From Lepidodermella squamata (Eukaryota > Gastrotricha), in the NCBI GenBank assembly GCA_047495785.1, contig JBLDXI010000064.1, forward strand, positions 62,001 to 126,000: a stretch of DNA of 64,000 nucleotides, read 5' to 3'. Position numbers and translations under genes: made by a program. Below, piece by piece: positions 1 through 9,255 of this stretch (its first letter is position 1; every line of letters begins with the position of its first letter). The notes beneath the pieces were generated by a model. It ran no database searches, was not told the origin of the DNA, and worked only from the letters and a program-made list of their open reading frames with translations.

Positions 1-3000
1 TTTTTACTGGATTCTTCGATAAATACGCATCCTTTCCGGGCAATTGGGATGAATGCTTGCACGCCGCACAACATTTGCCGGTGAGTTGCCCATAGTTGTT
101 TAGTTAAGTGTTTAGTGGGTAGTGAGTTCGTTGAATAATTCAAATTTAAAAATTTTCAATATCGCGCGTACCTTCTTCAATTAGTTCGAGATCGCAAAAA
201 GTAGTACCTATTTTTAGCGCAGTTCCAAGAGGAGCTGATAATTTTAGCTATGAGACGTCGCATTCGCCCAAAGTTGATAGCTTTTACTGTTTTTCGCCTA
301 AGGAATGCATGGTTTTACGTAATTTTGAAACAATTTTACCTAAATGATTGAGCTTTGGCTTGGAGAAATGAGAGGCTGCTGCTTTATTCGTACAACGCTT
401 TATCTTCCCCCGTACAACAAGTTTATCTTCGAAACGTACAACAAATAATTAAATATTATTGTATCTCCGAAACGTACAACATTCATTTATTTATTTATTC
501 TCTCCTAAAACATCAATTATCTTCGACCCGTACAACAATATTTAATTGCCGCCGCGTGTTGACCGGCTGCGCCGACGGCGGGTACCACGAGCGGAACGAC
601 GGGTTGGACGACTGCCAGCACGGCTTCGGCTACCTCGAGGACGACCAGGCCTCCTTCTTTGCTGCTGCTCAGCTGCGGGGACGAGCTGCTCGTCCGGCTG
701 TTGGGTCGGCTGCTGCCAAAACTCAGCATTTGGTCGCTCCGGCGACGGCTGGCTGACCAGAGCTGAGGCGACTTTGCTTCGACGGCCGGCTTTTCCGCGG
801 GTGACAAGCGGGACGGAGTGATATTTGGCCGGTATGCGGCTATGATTAGGTAGATGGTGGGCGAGGGCAACAGCGTGCGGACAAGGTTTGCGACGAACAC
901 CGTCCTCACAAGTGCAGGTGATGGCTCCAGGGGCAACAGTCAGAAGGAAGACGTGTTCGAGAGCACACGAAAAATGCTCCAGGTCCGGCCAATTACCATC
1001 TCGACGCGCGCAGAGCACAGAATCAGCAATCGTCTTGTCAGCTGGCACCCACAGCCATTTGTCGTCATCGATTTGATCAAAATGATCCATCCGCCATCAC
1101 AGCACGCGGCGAGTAGTCTGGTTTCCAGCTGCGCAACGCACTAAACAAGTCTTTGTACGCCTCCTCGTTCTCGTGTGACGCAAGACCTGTTGTACGTGAA
1201 AGAGATGAAAAATGTGCGTGTTGTACGAGAAAAAGCTATTTTACCGATTATAATAGGATGGAATTTTCGGTCGGCATCAGTCCCGCCAGCCACAAAGACT
1301 TTGTGCTTCCCTATCACCATTTTATGGGCAGCGTCAACCTGGTAACAAAATTGATAAATAAGTCACAACTAAAATATTCTTATTCTACCTGTAAGCATTC
1401 GATGCGATCAAGTTTGGAAAGCAACAATCGATTTGTAACGAAAAGGCTGAAGCGAGCGGGAATTGAGTTCTGTATGTTGTAGCCGAGGACAAAAGGCTGG
1501 TCCAACAAGTGAGGAATCGTGGATCGTTCGAGACACCATTTTTCCAATTCGCGAGTTCCGAAACCGTGGCCAGTAGCCGGTAGCGTTCCCTCCTCCGCCA
1601 TTTTCTTCTTCAAACGAAGTTTCAACTGCGATATTTGCCGTTTTGTGAACTTGCCGAACCCAGCTGCTTGTAACTCACGAACGATGATTTTCGGGGCCAC
1701 TCGCATGCGCACTGCATTTCGGACGAAATCCTTCACTTCGGTCGTAAATGCCGGCTTACTCGCATCTTTCAATACATGACTGTGTTTCAAACAGCCAAGG
1801 AACTCGCTTTCTCCACCAGATCGAAACTTCATTTGAGCGTGTGCCGGGCACGGGAAATACTTCTTATTGCGATTGAGTGAGCAGAAGAAGTAATACGTTT
1901 TTCCTTCCAACGTTGGTCGCGAGGTTCGAACCCACATCTTCTTATCTTCCCTTTTAACAGCAGCCTTGGCTTCGCGGATCGTGCATCGCGGTATCGTGAA
2001 ATAGGTGTCAAACACATCTTCTTCGACAACAGGGGCCGGAGCATCCTCGTCATCAGCCGGCAGGTTTTCTTCGTCGTCACCGGCCTCGCCGCCGTCATCT
2101 TCATCATCATCATCGTCACCATCATCGCCAGGATCATCATCGTCGGTGTAAGATGACACAGACGCGCCGTCAAGCAGGCTTGAAGACGCCACGGGTGACA
2201 CAAAATTCGATGGGACCATAAAGTGTGCCCCGGCCAACATCAAAACAGTTAGAAGAACAAACGTGAATTTAAAAGCCATATTCAGTCGAATGCTTTGATT
2301 TTGCTTTCGATATTCTTTATTGCCTTTTTATAGCCCCGCCCGCGTGGTTGTATGAAGGAAGGTCACCACGTGGCTTTTATTAATTGAATGTTGTACGAAC
2401 CGAAGATTTTTACTCTTTAAATAATACTGTTGTACGGTTGGGAGACGAAACGTTGTACGATTGGAAGATATTACCCATGCTAAAAATTGTGTTGTACGGT
2501 TGGAAGATTTCTTGTTGTACGCTTGAAAGATGAACGTTGTACGGATAAAGCTTTCCTCAAATGAGAAATGGCTCAAAATTTAATTTCACGAATTTTCTCG
2601 TGATAAAGTTGGGACAATACGCCAAATGTAAAAATTGAAGAAATAATATTAAAAATCCTTCGTATATAAGTTATTTGGGTAAAGTTGTCTCCCCCATTTT
2701 AAAATGATCAAAATATGTCCGGAAATAAGGGAAAAGTGGGGTTTGGCGAAATTTTTGAAATTTCGATAAAATTAAATCTACAGTTTTTGAGCCATTTCGA
2801 GATGACCCGCTTACCTTAATAATTACGTACATTGTTAAAACTCTATTTCAAATTCAGACGCGGCCATTCCAACGCTGCTTTTCTGACGACAGATTCGTTT
2901 CCTGCTCTCCCGTTTCACTCAGCTGCCCACCAAATGTGCGGCTACGTCAATACCTCAATAATTTTCTTTCATTTCTTTCAATAAAGGATGTTATGTTCGA

Positions 3001-4669
3001 ACCACCTCCATTGAGAAATCTAGAATTATGCGCCAGAGGCTTCGGTAATCGCTCTCTTCAGTTTACCTTTATAACCTGTCCCTGTTTTTTAAATTAATTT
3101 GTTAACAGTCCCGCCATCCGTTATCGATGACCAAAAGCCGCACGTTCGCTGTGTGAACAAGCGAACCGGCCGTTTCGTAGCTTGCCGCCGCGAAAGCACC
3201 GGCTGCTCACCAGACATTCCGATGGACTTGCCGCAGCCTTTTGCCAACAAGAAAATGTGCCTGAAAGGGGTGAGTTCTTTCAACAGTTATAGCGAATTCC
3301 ATCTACCTAATTTTCTTCAAAGAATGCTGAGCTCTGCCACGAACCATCTGGCGCTACTTGTCGTGCCTACTGCGATAGCAAATCAAACAGAGTTTGCTTC
3401 GAAATAAGTCATTCTTCCTCTTTAATGCCGTTTCTTAACAGCTATTCGTCTACTCCAAGTCGGCAGACTTTGCGACTAATTTTGAGGATTGCCAACGTAG
3501 CAGATTCACGGTGAGCGATTTTGCTTTTTCGAGTTCTGAAACTGAACGGAATTTGGTGGTTTCGTTCAAATGGTAGAAAGCCCAGGCAGTGATAAATTTC
3601 TTCGTGCTCGAAATATTTAGCGGCAAACTATCTACTGGAAAAGTCTATTCGCGAGGCTCTAGCTGACTCCTTTTAAGGCATTTGAAAGCCGAAGATTGGC
3701 TTAAAATGCATTAAAATGAAGGATAAATTAGGATAGTCCTATTTATCCTTCAAGTGGTCTTCAAGAAGACCACTTTCAGGACTATATCATGTGACGTAGA
3801 TAGGACGCCGCACTCAGAGCACGCCGGTTGACCAAAAGACGAGTTCACTTTTTAGCTCATGAATATTCAGAATAATTTGCAGCGTGAAAATTTAAAATGA
3901 CGGGGCTTCACTCGAATTCGTTTAATAATTGAAATTTAAAAATTTAAAATTAATTAGTTCAAGTTCTAAAGATCGCAAAACGTAGTGTTTTTGGCGCGAT
4001 TTCCGAGATGATATGCATCTTTGGAGATGAATTCAAATGATGGATGGCGGCATCTGCTCAAAATTTGATCAACAGTCAACACAAATAGCACAAGAAAAAT
4101 TGGGGTGGAAAATAATGACATGATTCATCTCATTAAATTTGAAACGGTGAACTTTGATCCTTATTAGTCTGACTTCAGTGTTTCGTGTCCGAAAACCTCT
4201 TAGTGCGGCGTCCTATCAACTCTTGTAATTTGTTTTCCAATAAACCTGATATTTTCAATCAATAAATATTTTCTCGTTAATTTACGTACAGGGTCCGAAA
4301 AACTTTACTGTTGTGGCAACGGATGCTGGGACATTGACGCAAGACGACGCAAGGAGGGCGTGTTCGAACAAGACAAACTCTCGTCTAGCTGTGATCGAAA
4401 CCGAAGCTCAACGACAAGCCGTTTACGCCGCAATGTTAGACGCCTCGGTCATCACTGCTTACATCGGCTTGTCGAAACCTAACGACCAGTGGTTGTGGGA
4501 TGACGGTTCAGCCTATGCTGAGATGCCACCCTGGGTGCCGGGCTATCCATCGGAGGCTAAGATGAACCGATGTGTTGGGCTCGCGAGTATCAATGATGCA
4601 GCTGTGTTTGTGCAGGATGGATCTTGCCTCTCGCCTTCAGCCGACGCTTACATTTGCGAGACGCAGTAA
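1..4669 (+). CDS. Lectin gene A: secreted Cys-module protein with C-terminal CTLD (5' partial)
   Basis: Only the 3' part is in the window. Exons by alignment to gene B: 1-80 (D-part, ...NWDECLHAAQHLP then GTGAGT), 2858-2935 (A-part, RCFSDDRFVSC), 2987-3044 (B-part, phase 1), 3109-3269 (fused A+B, PHVRCVNKRTGRFVAC), 3323-3391 (C-part), 3442-3510 (D-part) and 4292-4669 (CTLD with stop). The CTLD shows LAVIETEAQRQAV, YIGLSK, WLWDDGSAYAEMPPW and four conserved Cys (RAC, RCVG, DGSC, ICE), as in the C-type lectin-like fold. No EPN/QPD or WND sugar-binding motif is present, so ligand binding is uncertain. The intron 81-2857 holds a MULE transposon. The donor after 2935 (AAT|GTGCGG) is weak. Exon phases match B throughout, so the model is good, but the signal peptide and first module lie outside. 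Confidence 0.8.
389..536 (+). repeat. Subterminal array of five CGTACAAC motifs (left MULE end)
   Basis: CGTACAAC occurs at 389, 411, 435, 473 and 529, often preceded by a TATCTTC-like stretch, giving an approximate unit ATCTTCNAANCGTACAAC. The array is mirrored at the right end. Such subterminal arrays are the expected form of transposase-binding sites; that role is inferred. Confidence 0.8.
542..2279 (-). pseudogene. MULE transposase, spliced, with internal deletion (FLYWCH ... MULE start // SWIM)
   Basis: Exon 1 (1389-2279) has an acidic Asp/Glu run, then a FLYWCH-like C2H2 segment (FFCSLNRNKKYFPCPAHAQ ... CLKHSHV). Exon 2 (1245-1338, after a 50-bp intron) reads VDAAHKMVIGKHKVFVAGG, the typical first catalytic-Asp block of MULE transposases (DATHK). 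Exon 3 (ends 1186, phase 1, after a 58-bp intron) reads LASHENEEAYKDLFSALRSW and then RAVMADG, the second Asp block. Just after that, near 1090, the frame breaks. The reading continues in another frame with a SWIM finger (CTCEDGVRRKPCPHAVAL) and an Arg-rich, AT-hook-like tail down to 542. The third catalytic acidic residue and several hundred residues are absent, so this copy should be non-autonomous. The first 20 residues of exon 1 look hydrophobic, so the true start may be further in. Confidence 0.75.
2390..2543 (-). repeat. Subterminal array of six GTTGTACG motifs (right MULE end)
   Basis: GTTGTACG occurs at 2390, 2429, 2452, 2491, 2514 and 2536, the reverse complement of the left-end motif, several followed by GTTGGAAGAT. 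Two further copies (about 1189 and 1220) lie inside the 58-bp intron between transposase exons 2 and 3. Confidence 0.8.
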
Positions 4670-5069
4670 TTTCCAAATGACGAAATTGATTGCGTTCAGC
4701 TGCATGTTCAATGATGATAACTGAGTATGTGAGTTGTGTGTGAGTAAAATTGAGGAGAAAAGTAAAATCGATTCACCTGTTCTTTCTTGCCTGGTTAATA
4801 CCCGAAATCGTAATGCTTCAGCCCAATTACAAACTTGTTGTGATTTCTCTGCTTTTCCTCAGGAAGCCGAATTTTTCAAGAGACTTTGCACATAACTGCG
4901 AGCAATGTCTACGTTCCAGTGGCCGAATTCCCAGTCAGAACGGGTTCGAAAATTTCATTCATCAATAGCTCCTAGACCCCGAGCATTTGGGGTTTTACTG
5001 AAAATTGGAAAAGCTGGTTATCATTAACGACTCAATTTTGAATGAATTAACGCGTAATTGTGAGTGATT

Positions 5070-5205
5070 CAGAGAGCGAAGTAACGCTAGGGATGGTAGG
5101 GATCATCCATCGATCTGTACGGGGAGCTCATTCAAAGACCAAAGGGGGGGCCTTATGTCGATTTTCGCGATCCCTACCAGTTCCGCGGTCCTACTTCGCT
5201 CTATG
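5070..5205. mobile_element. hAT-type MITE, 136 bp
   Basis: The ends are inverted (CAGAGAGCGAAGTA left; right end reads CATAGAGCGAAGTA on the complement), extending imperfectly to GGTAGGGATC. An exact 8-bp direct repeat GAGTGATT flanks it at 5062-5069 and 5206-5213, as expected for hAT insertion. There is no coding capacity. It is nested in the A' pseudogene. Confidence 0.7.
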
Positions 5206-5251
5206 GAGTGATTACATTCCGAAAAGCTTAGAATTCATTTTTCCAGCAATA

Positions 5252-6655
5252 CCGTCATTTGGGGTTTTTTGGTATGCGTCAAAAAATGACCCCCTGGTTT
5301 TTTTGTTTTTTTACACGTTTCCAAGGGTCCTGATTCGAATGGCACCCGTATTCCGAATAGCCCCATGTGGGGCTATTATTGACACTTATACTGAAAAAAT
5401 GTTGCCTTCCCGCGATAGTACAAGCTTCGGGAGATTTAAAAAACTGCTTGCATCGTTCATAGCGGAAGGATTGAGTGTGCTGCGACTAATGTGAGACGAT
5501 TTTGTCACCGGCGGAGAATTTTTGACACTACATTTTTGATCTCACCTTGCGTATCGCTGATTAATCCCTAGTCTGAGATATTTCGGCCTTTGATAGTTTT
5601 GGGTCCCGTGAGTGCAATATACCCAAATTAATCCGTATCAGTAGCAAAGGTTTGACAGGGAAACGTTTTGAAAGTAGCCAAAAAGCTCAAAAAACCTCCG
5701 TAATTGACACCCCATCTCACAGATGACGTAATCCATGTCAAATAACCGATATGAACCGAATTCCTTTCATATTTGGGTAGCTTAAGTCATCAGCTTTCAG
5801 AAAATATATATTTTTGGTAACCTGGCCTCAGTTTTGATTTCATCAAAAAGTGTGACAGCGACGTGGATCGGTCCATAGACATCTTAATATTAGTAAATAA
5901 GCAAGGACGTGTGGTTTTTTATCACAGTTGTCTATGGCGAGATCATTAAAAGGTCAGCGGTTCGATTCCGCAAGAGTTCACTATTTAGCTTTTTTCACCT
6001 CAATTATTTTTTTACTGCACAAATGTATCATGTTTTTATGCAAACAAACTTATGCTATGCAAATAGATGACTTTTAATTAGATGGTTTTTCCTCAATTTG
6101 CAGTCGAATAATTAATTTTCACTGCTAAATGCATAATCAGCCTGTCACCCGATAAGCCTAATCACAAGTTTATCAAGCCTCTTAAATTCAAAGTCTGCGT
6201 AATTTACCGAGAAACATACCAACAACCCAGCTCATTAGAATATTCAATCATGGTAAAAGAATTACCCTTCAACTTCGCTTTTCGATGGGGCTATTCGGTT
6301 TCAATTAATTTGACAAAAGTATGCATCGGATCGGGGAGTTTCCAATTTTCCAAAGGTCCCAAGGGTCCGTAGATTCAGAAGAAATTGGTCGTGAGCTTTG
6401 AGATGATTTATTCCGGTTCAGGTAATTCAATGCAACACAGGGGTTTTCTTGAGTTAAACTTACACCTGAAAGGTGAGCCTGTAGCTTCAGAACCGTTTAC
6501 TCTTTGAACTCCTACTTTTGAAAGAAAAAGTGTCATCTGTCGAGGTAGCTCCCTGCAAAAATTTATCGACTTTGACTTCACAGATTTTGAGTTATACTAA
6601 TTGAACAAACTTTTTACCGAATAGCCCCGTATTCTGCGATAGCCCCGAATGACGG
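5252..6655. mobile_element. TA-flanked non-autonomous DNA transposon, 1.4 kb
   Basis: Terminal inverted repeats CCGTCATTTGGGG (5252) and CCCCGAATGACGG (ending 6655), each flanked by TA, suggest a Tc1/mariner-like target. Internal copies of GGGGCTATTCGGT occur in both orientations near both ends (about 5355, 6286 and 6618). The reading frames inside are short and not recognisable. The right flank (TACTAGCTTGTTC) rejoins sequence homologous to the gene C CTLD exon. Confidence 0.6.
5940..5990 (+). other. tRNA-like B-box/T-arm fragment
   Basis: The stretch GCGGTTCGATTCCGC forms a perfect T-arm stem-loop with a consensus B box. No convincing D arm, anticodon arm or acceptor pairing is visible upstream, so it is more likely a tRNA-derived relic or chance than a working tRNA gene. 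Confidence 0.25.
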
Positions 6656-7096
6656 TACTAGCTTGTTCCAGTGGTCCGAGTACGGGGGGTTCGAAAATTT
6701 CTGTAAACGTAAGGGCCCCCTGTCGATTTTCAAATTTTGGGCTCGATTTAGCCCCCTCAGAGCTGGACATAGCCGGAACCCTGGGAAAACACTTATCTGG
6801 CGATGATAAAAAGTGAAGATGAGCGGCAGGCTGTCAATGAAGCCATGGTCAGTGCCGAAGTTACGAGCACCTACTTGGATTTATCGAAAGGACTAGGCGG
6901 ATGGACGTGGGGCGATGGCAGCGTGTATGATTCGATGCCACCATGGGCGCCAAATTACCCAGAGAGTCAGAGGACTTGCGTCGGCATTGCCACAATTATC
7001 AACAAAGCATTGTACCTCACCTATAGATCTTGTGCTATTTCTTCAGCTTTTCCTTTTATTTGTAAAATAAACTTTCTGAACAATATGTCATATTGA

Positions 7097-9255
7097 GCTT
7101 GGGCTAGATAAAGTGAAGGTGGATAATCCCTAATTTGAAGATTTGCAAAGCACTTTTAGCCCGAGATTGACGTTTCGTTCGGCTTCTAGGTCACCGCATA
7201 TTTGAAATATTGGCCATAATGGGTCGCGTTCCATTTCCGTTTAATTTTCTAGTTCAAACGACAATGCTTAATTGTCAGAAGTAGGTCAAGTTCGTCTGAG
7301 ATCACAAGACAATTTTAATGAAGCGAACTTTTCACAATGGTTCTAGACAATTTTAAAGCTCGTGCTCAGATACAAAAGATGATGCGTGGTTTTTCTAATG
7401 AGCCCATTTACGTTTATTCAATTGAATTGTTCAACAATTTTCATATTTGATTATTTGTCTATCATTCATTCAAAGTAGCTTTCATTTCACTTGTCATTAT
7501 TTTCATTCGCTATCAGCTCTAATGTTCCTGCGCTCAGTCGATAGGGAACTGTCTGAAATATTTTTTGGTAAATAAACGGCCGAGATATTCAAAAGTAGCC
7601 CTTTGACATCAGCGCACGCGGTATTAAATATGGCAAAAATTAATGAAACTGATGCGGGTGAGCCAAGTTTCGGTTTATATCAAATTTATTACCACGCGCG
7701 AAGATGCTAAACAGTTACTTTCAAATTTCACGTCGGTTTTTATACTAAAAATAATTCAGACAATTCCAGTGCGCGAATTATAGGGTAGGATGGGGGGATC
7801 ATCCTCATCAACGAAAGTCAACCATCCTGGGCTGGTTAAGACAGTATAGTTTGGATGACAGGGCTGCTCCGCTGGTACAAGCTAGCAAGACGTATCCTAG
7901 GCAGTTTACAGAAAAGAGACCGCATTTTCAGCTCATTTTCAGAAAGAATTAAGGTAAAATATTGTCAGCTAAAGCTCGTTTCGCTTGCAGAGGTTAATTA
8001 ATGCACGGGTTAGGAATTTTTAGCGTGAAGGGAGAAGTGTCCTTTGTTGAGCTCTTCGCTGCCAGCCGGATCTGGTGGGGGTGTAGGTTTTCCCATCTTC
8101 TCGATTTATTTCTGGTGGTTTGTTTGTTGATCTTGACAAATTGAACTTCATCCGCCAGTACTGCTGCGGATTGGTTAGATACCATCGTCGCGGCTGATTG
8201 GCTCAAGTTTTCTGCCATGTCGTACCCGGTGGGTAAGGCCTAAAAAGCCAACTGCCGGGTGCCGTATCCACCATCCCGACTACGTTGATCCACACTGGCG
8301 CTTACCTAGACGAAAACAACAAAAGCGAGGTCCTCTCTGTTTTCGTCTAGGTGCGCAACCCTGAGCGCACCGGGCGCTTCAAATATTCTTCACATTATTA
8401 TTCTTTTTTTTTACAATTATCACGTGGGCAGTAATATAGCTCAACAAGGTTTCTTGCCAGTACCTTTCAAGGTAGCTCGCAAACTACTGAAGTTGTCCCC
8501 GAATTTTCAAACACTGGATACTTAGTCCTTGAATAATCATAGGTTATCATAGTGGATCATAGTGGAAAATATGCCGTAACACAGCGCGGAATATTTCCTG
8601 CTAACCCGGGCCGTTTGAGCCAGGATATCACGCTATCCGGGCTGATTTAAACTCAGGTAATGGCTCAAAATTTTGGCAGAACTCACCCCCATTTTCGATT
8701 TTTCCGAGCACGGAAACAAAATTCCCGAAAATACTCAGGCGCCGAAACCTCGTGACCCCAAAAATTTTTATCATTCTGTAATTACGAGAAAATTAACAAG
8801 GTTGAAGGCAGTGTGCGATCTTAGATTCTCGAGCTGCCAGGGATGGGAAAAATTTTTTTTGCTGTTTTTGCCAAGATTACTAGTTATTTTGGCGAATAAC
8901 CGATCGAAGCGAGAACATTTTAAGGATTTTTCACTAAAACACGATTCAGAACCTCTCAAAATTGACGAAATAGGGGGATAAATTATCATTTTGTCGTCTG
9001 GAAGTCGCACACTGGTTGAAGGATTTGCCGCAAAGACACGGGGACAGGCTGAAAAAGCTACAGCAACTTGAATTATGGACACTCCTCCTTTTCCTCAGTA
9101 AATTTATTTTTTCGCGAAAAATATGTTCTTGCTCAGAAAAATCAGCGAAATCGACTTAAGTATAGGTGAGCTCAAACAATATCTTTCCGGAAATATTTGA
9201 ATTGTCAATGAATTATTTTCACAAATAATTGTTCATGCCCAATATTTTAGGATCT
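7097..9255. other. Intergenic stretch between A' and gene B
   Basis: 7100-7550 is homologous to the 3' flank of gene C (18200-19070), including GATGCGTGGTTTTTCTAATG, and near 7525 to a decayed start of gene D (CTATCAGCTCTAATG). 7550-7990 shows nothing recognisable. A 74-residue open frame on the minus strand (7994-8218) resembles nothing known and may be a TE remnant or chance. A perfect fold-back is at 8305-8351. 8400-9255 is AT-rich with no supported gene; the promoter of B presumably lies at its end. Confidence 0.5.
8305..8351. repeat. 14-bp perfect inverted repeat (hairpin)
   Basis: CCTAGACGAAAACA (8305-8318) and its exact complement TGTTTTCGTCTAGG (8338-8351) are separated by about 19 bp. 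It lies in a locally GC-rich patch (8220-8390) unlike its surroundings, possibly the remnant of an inserted element. Confidence 0.6.

Larger units (their letters stand above)
371..2562 (-). mobile_element. MULE (Mutator-like) DNA transposon, internally deleted, in an intron of gene A
   Basis: The element is bounded by the direct repeat GAGAAATG (363-370 and 2563-2570), a plausible MULE target-site duplication. The ends are imperfect inverted repeats sharing GCTTTATYCGTACAACG. Just inside both ends are arrays of CGTACAAC units in opposite orientation. The minus strand encodes a FLYWCH-type zinc finger, the start of a MULE transposase domain and a C-terminal SWIM finger, with the middle missing. 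It lies between two exons of gene A (80 and 2858), so it is an intronic insertion that splicing can remove. Confidence 0.8.
4791..7096 (+). pseudogene. A': rearranged partial copy of gene C (last module exon plus CTLD)
   Basis: Positions 4791-5050 closely match 17470-17700 of gene C (GAAGCCG...TTTTTCAAGAGACTTTGC, GTTCCAGTGGCCGAATTCCC), but the exon has an in-frame stop. The CTLD reappears at 6803-7096 (LDLSKGLGGWTWGDGSVYDS, then PPWAPNYPESQRTCVGIAT) and is nearly the same as gene C's CTLD. Its 5' part is missing, replaced by inserted DNA (5070-5205 and 5252-6655). A second degenerate copy of the exon-9 flank is at 6660-6720. The 3' flank to about 7550 also matches the gene C 3' flank and even the start of gene D, so a whole block was duplicated and then decayed. 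No intact product is expected. Confidence 0.75.

Noticed and set aside
355-756. 133-codon plus-strand frame over the left MULE end
   Set aside because: Runs through the motif array and antisense to the SWIM-finger exon; a shadow.
5940-5990. Possible tRNA gene (perfect T-arm GCGGTTCGATTCCGC)
   Set aside because: No acceptor, D or anticodon arm pairing upstream; kept only as a low-confidence fragment.
8673-9082. Overlapping open frames of about 100 codons on both strands
   Set aside because: No motif, no paralog in the window and composition like non-coding DNA.
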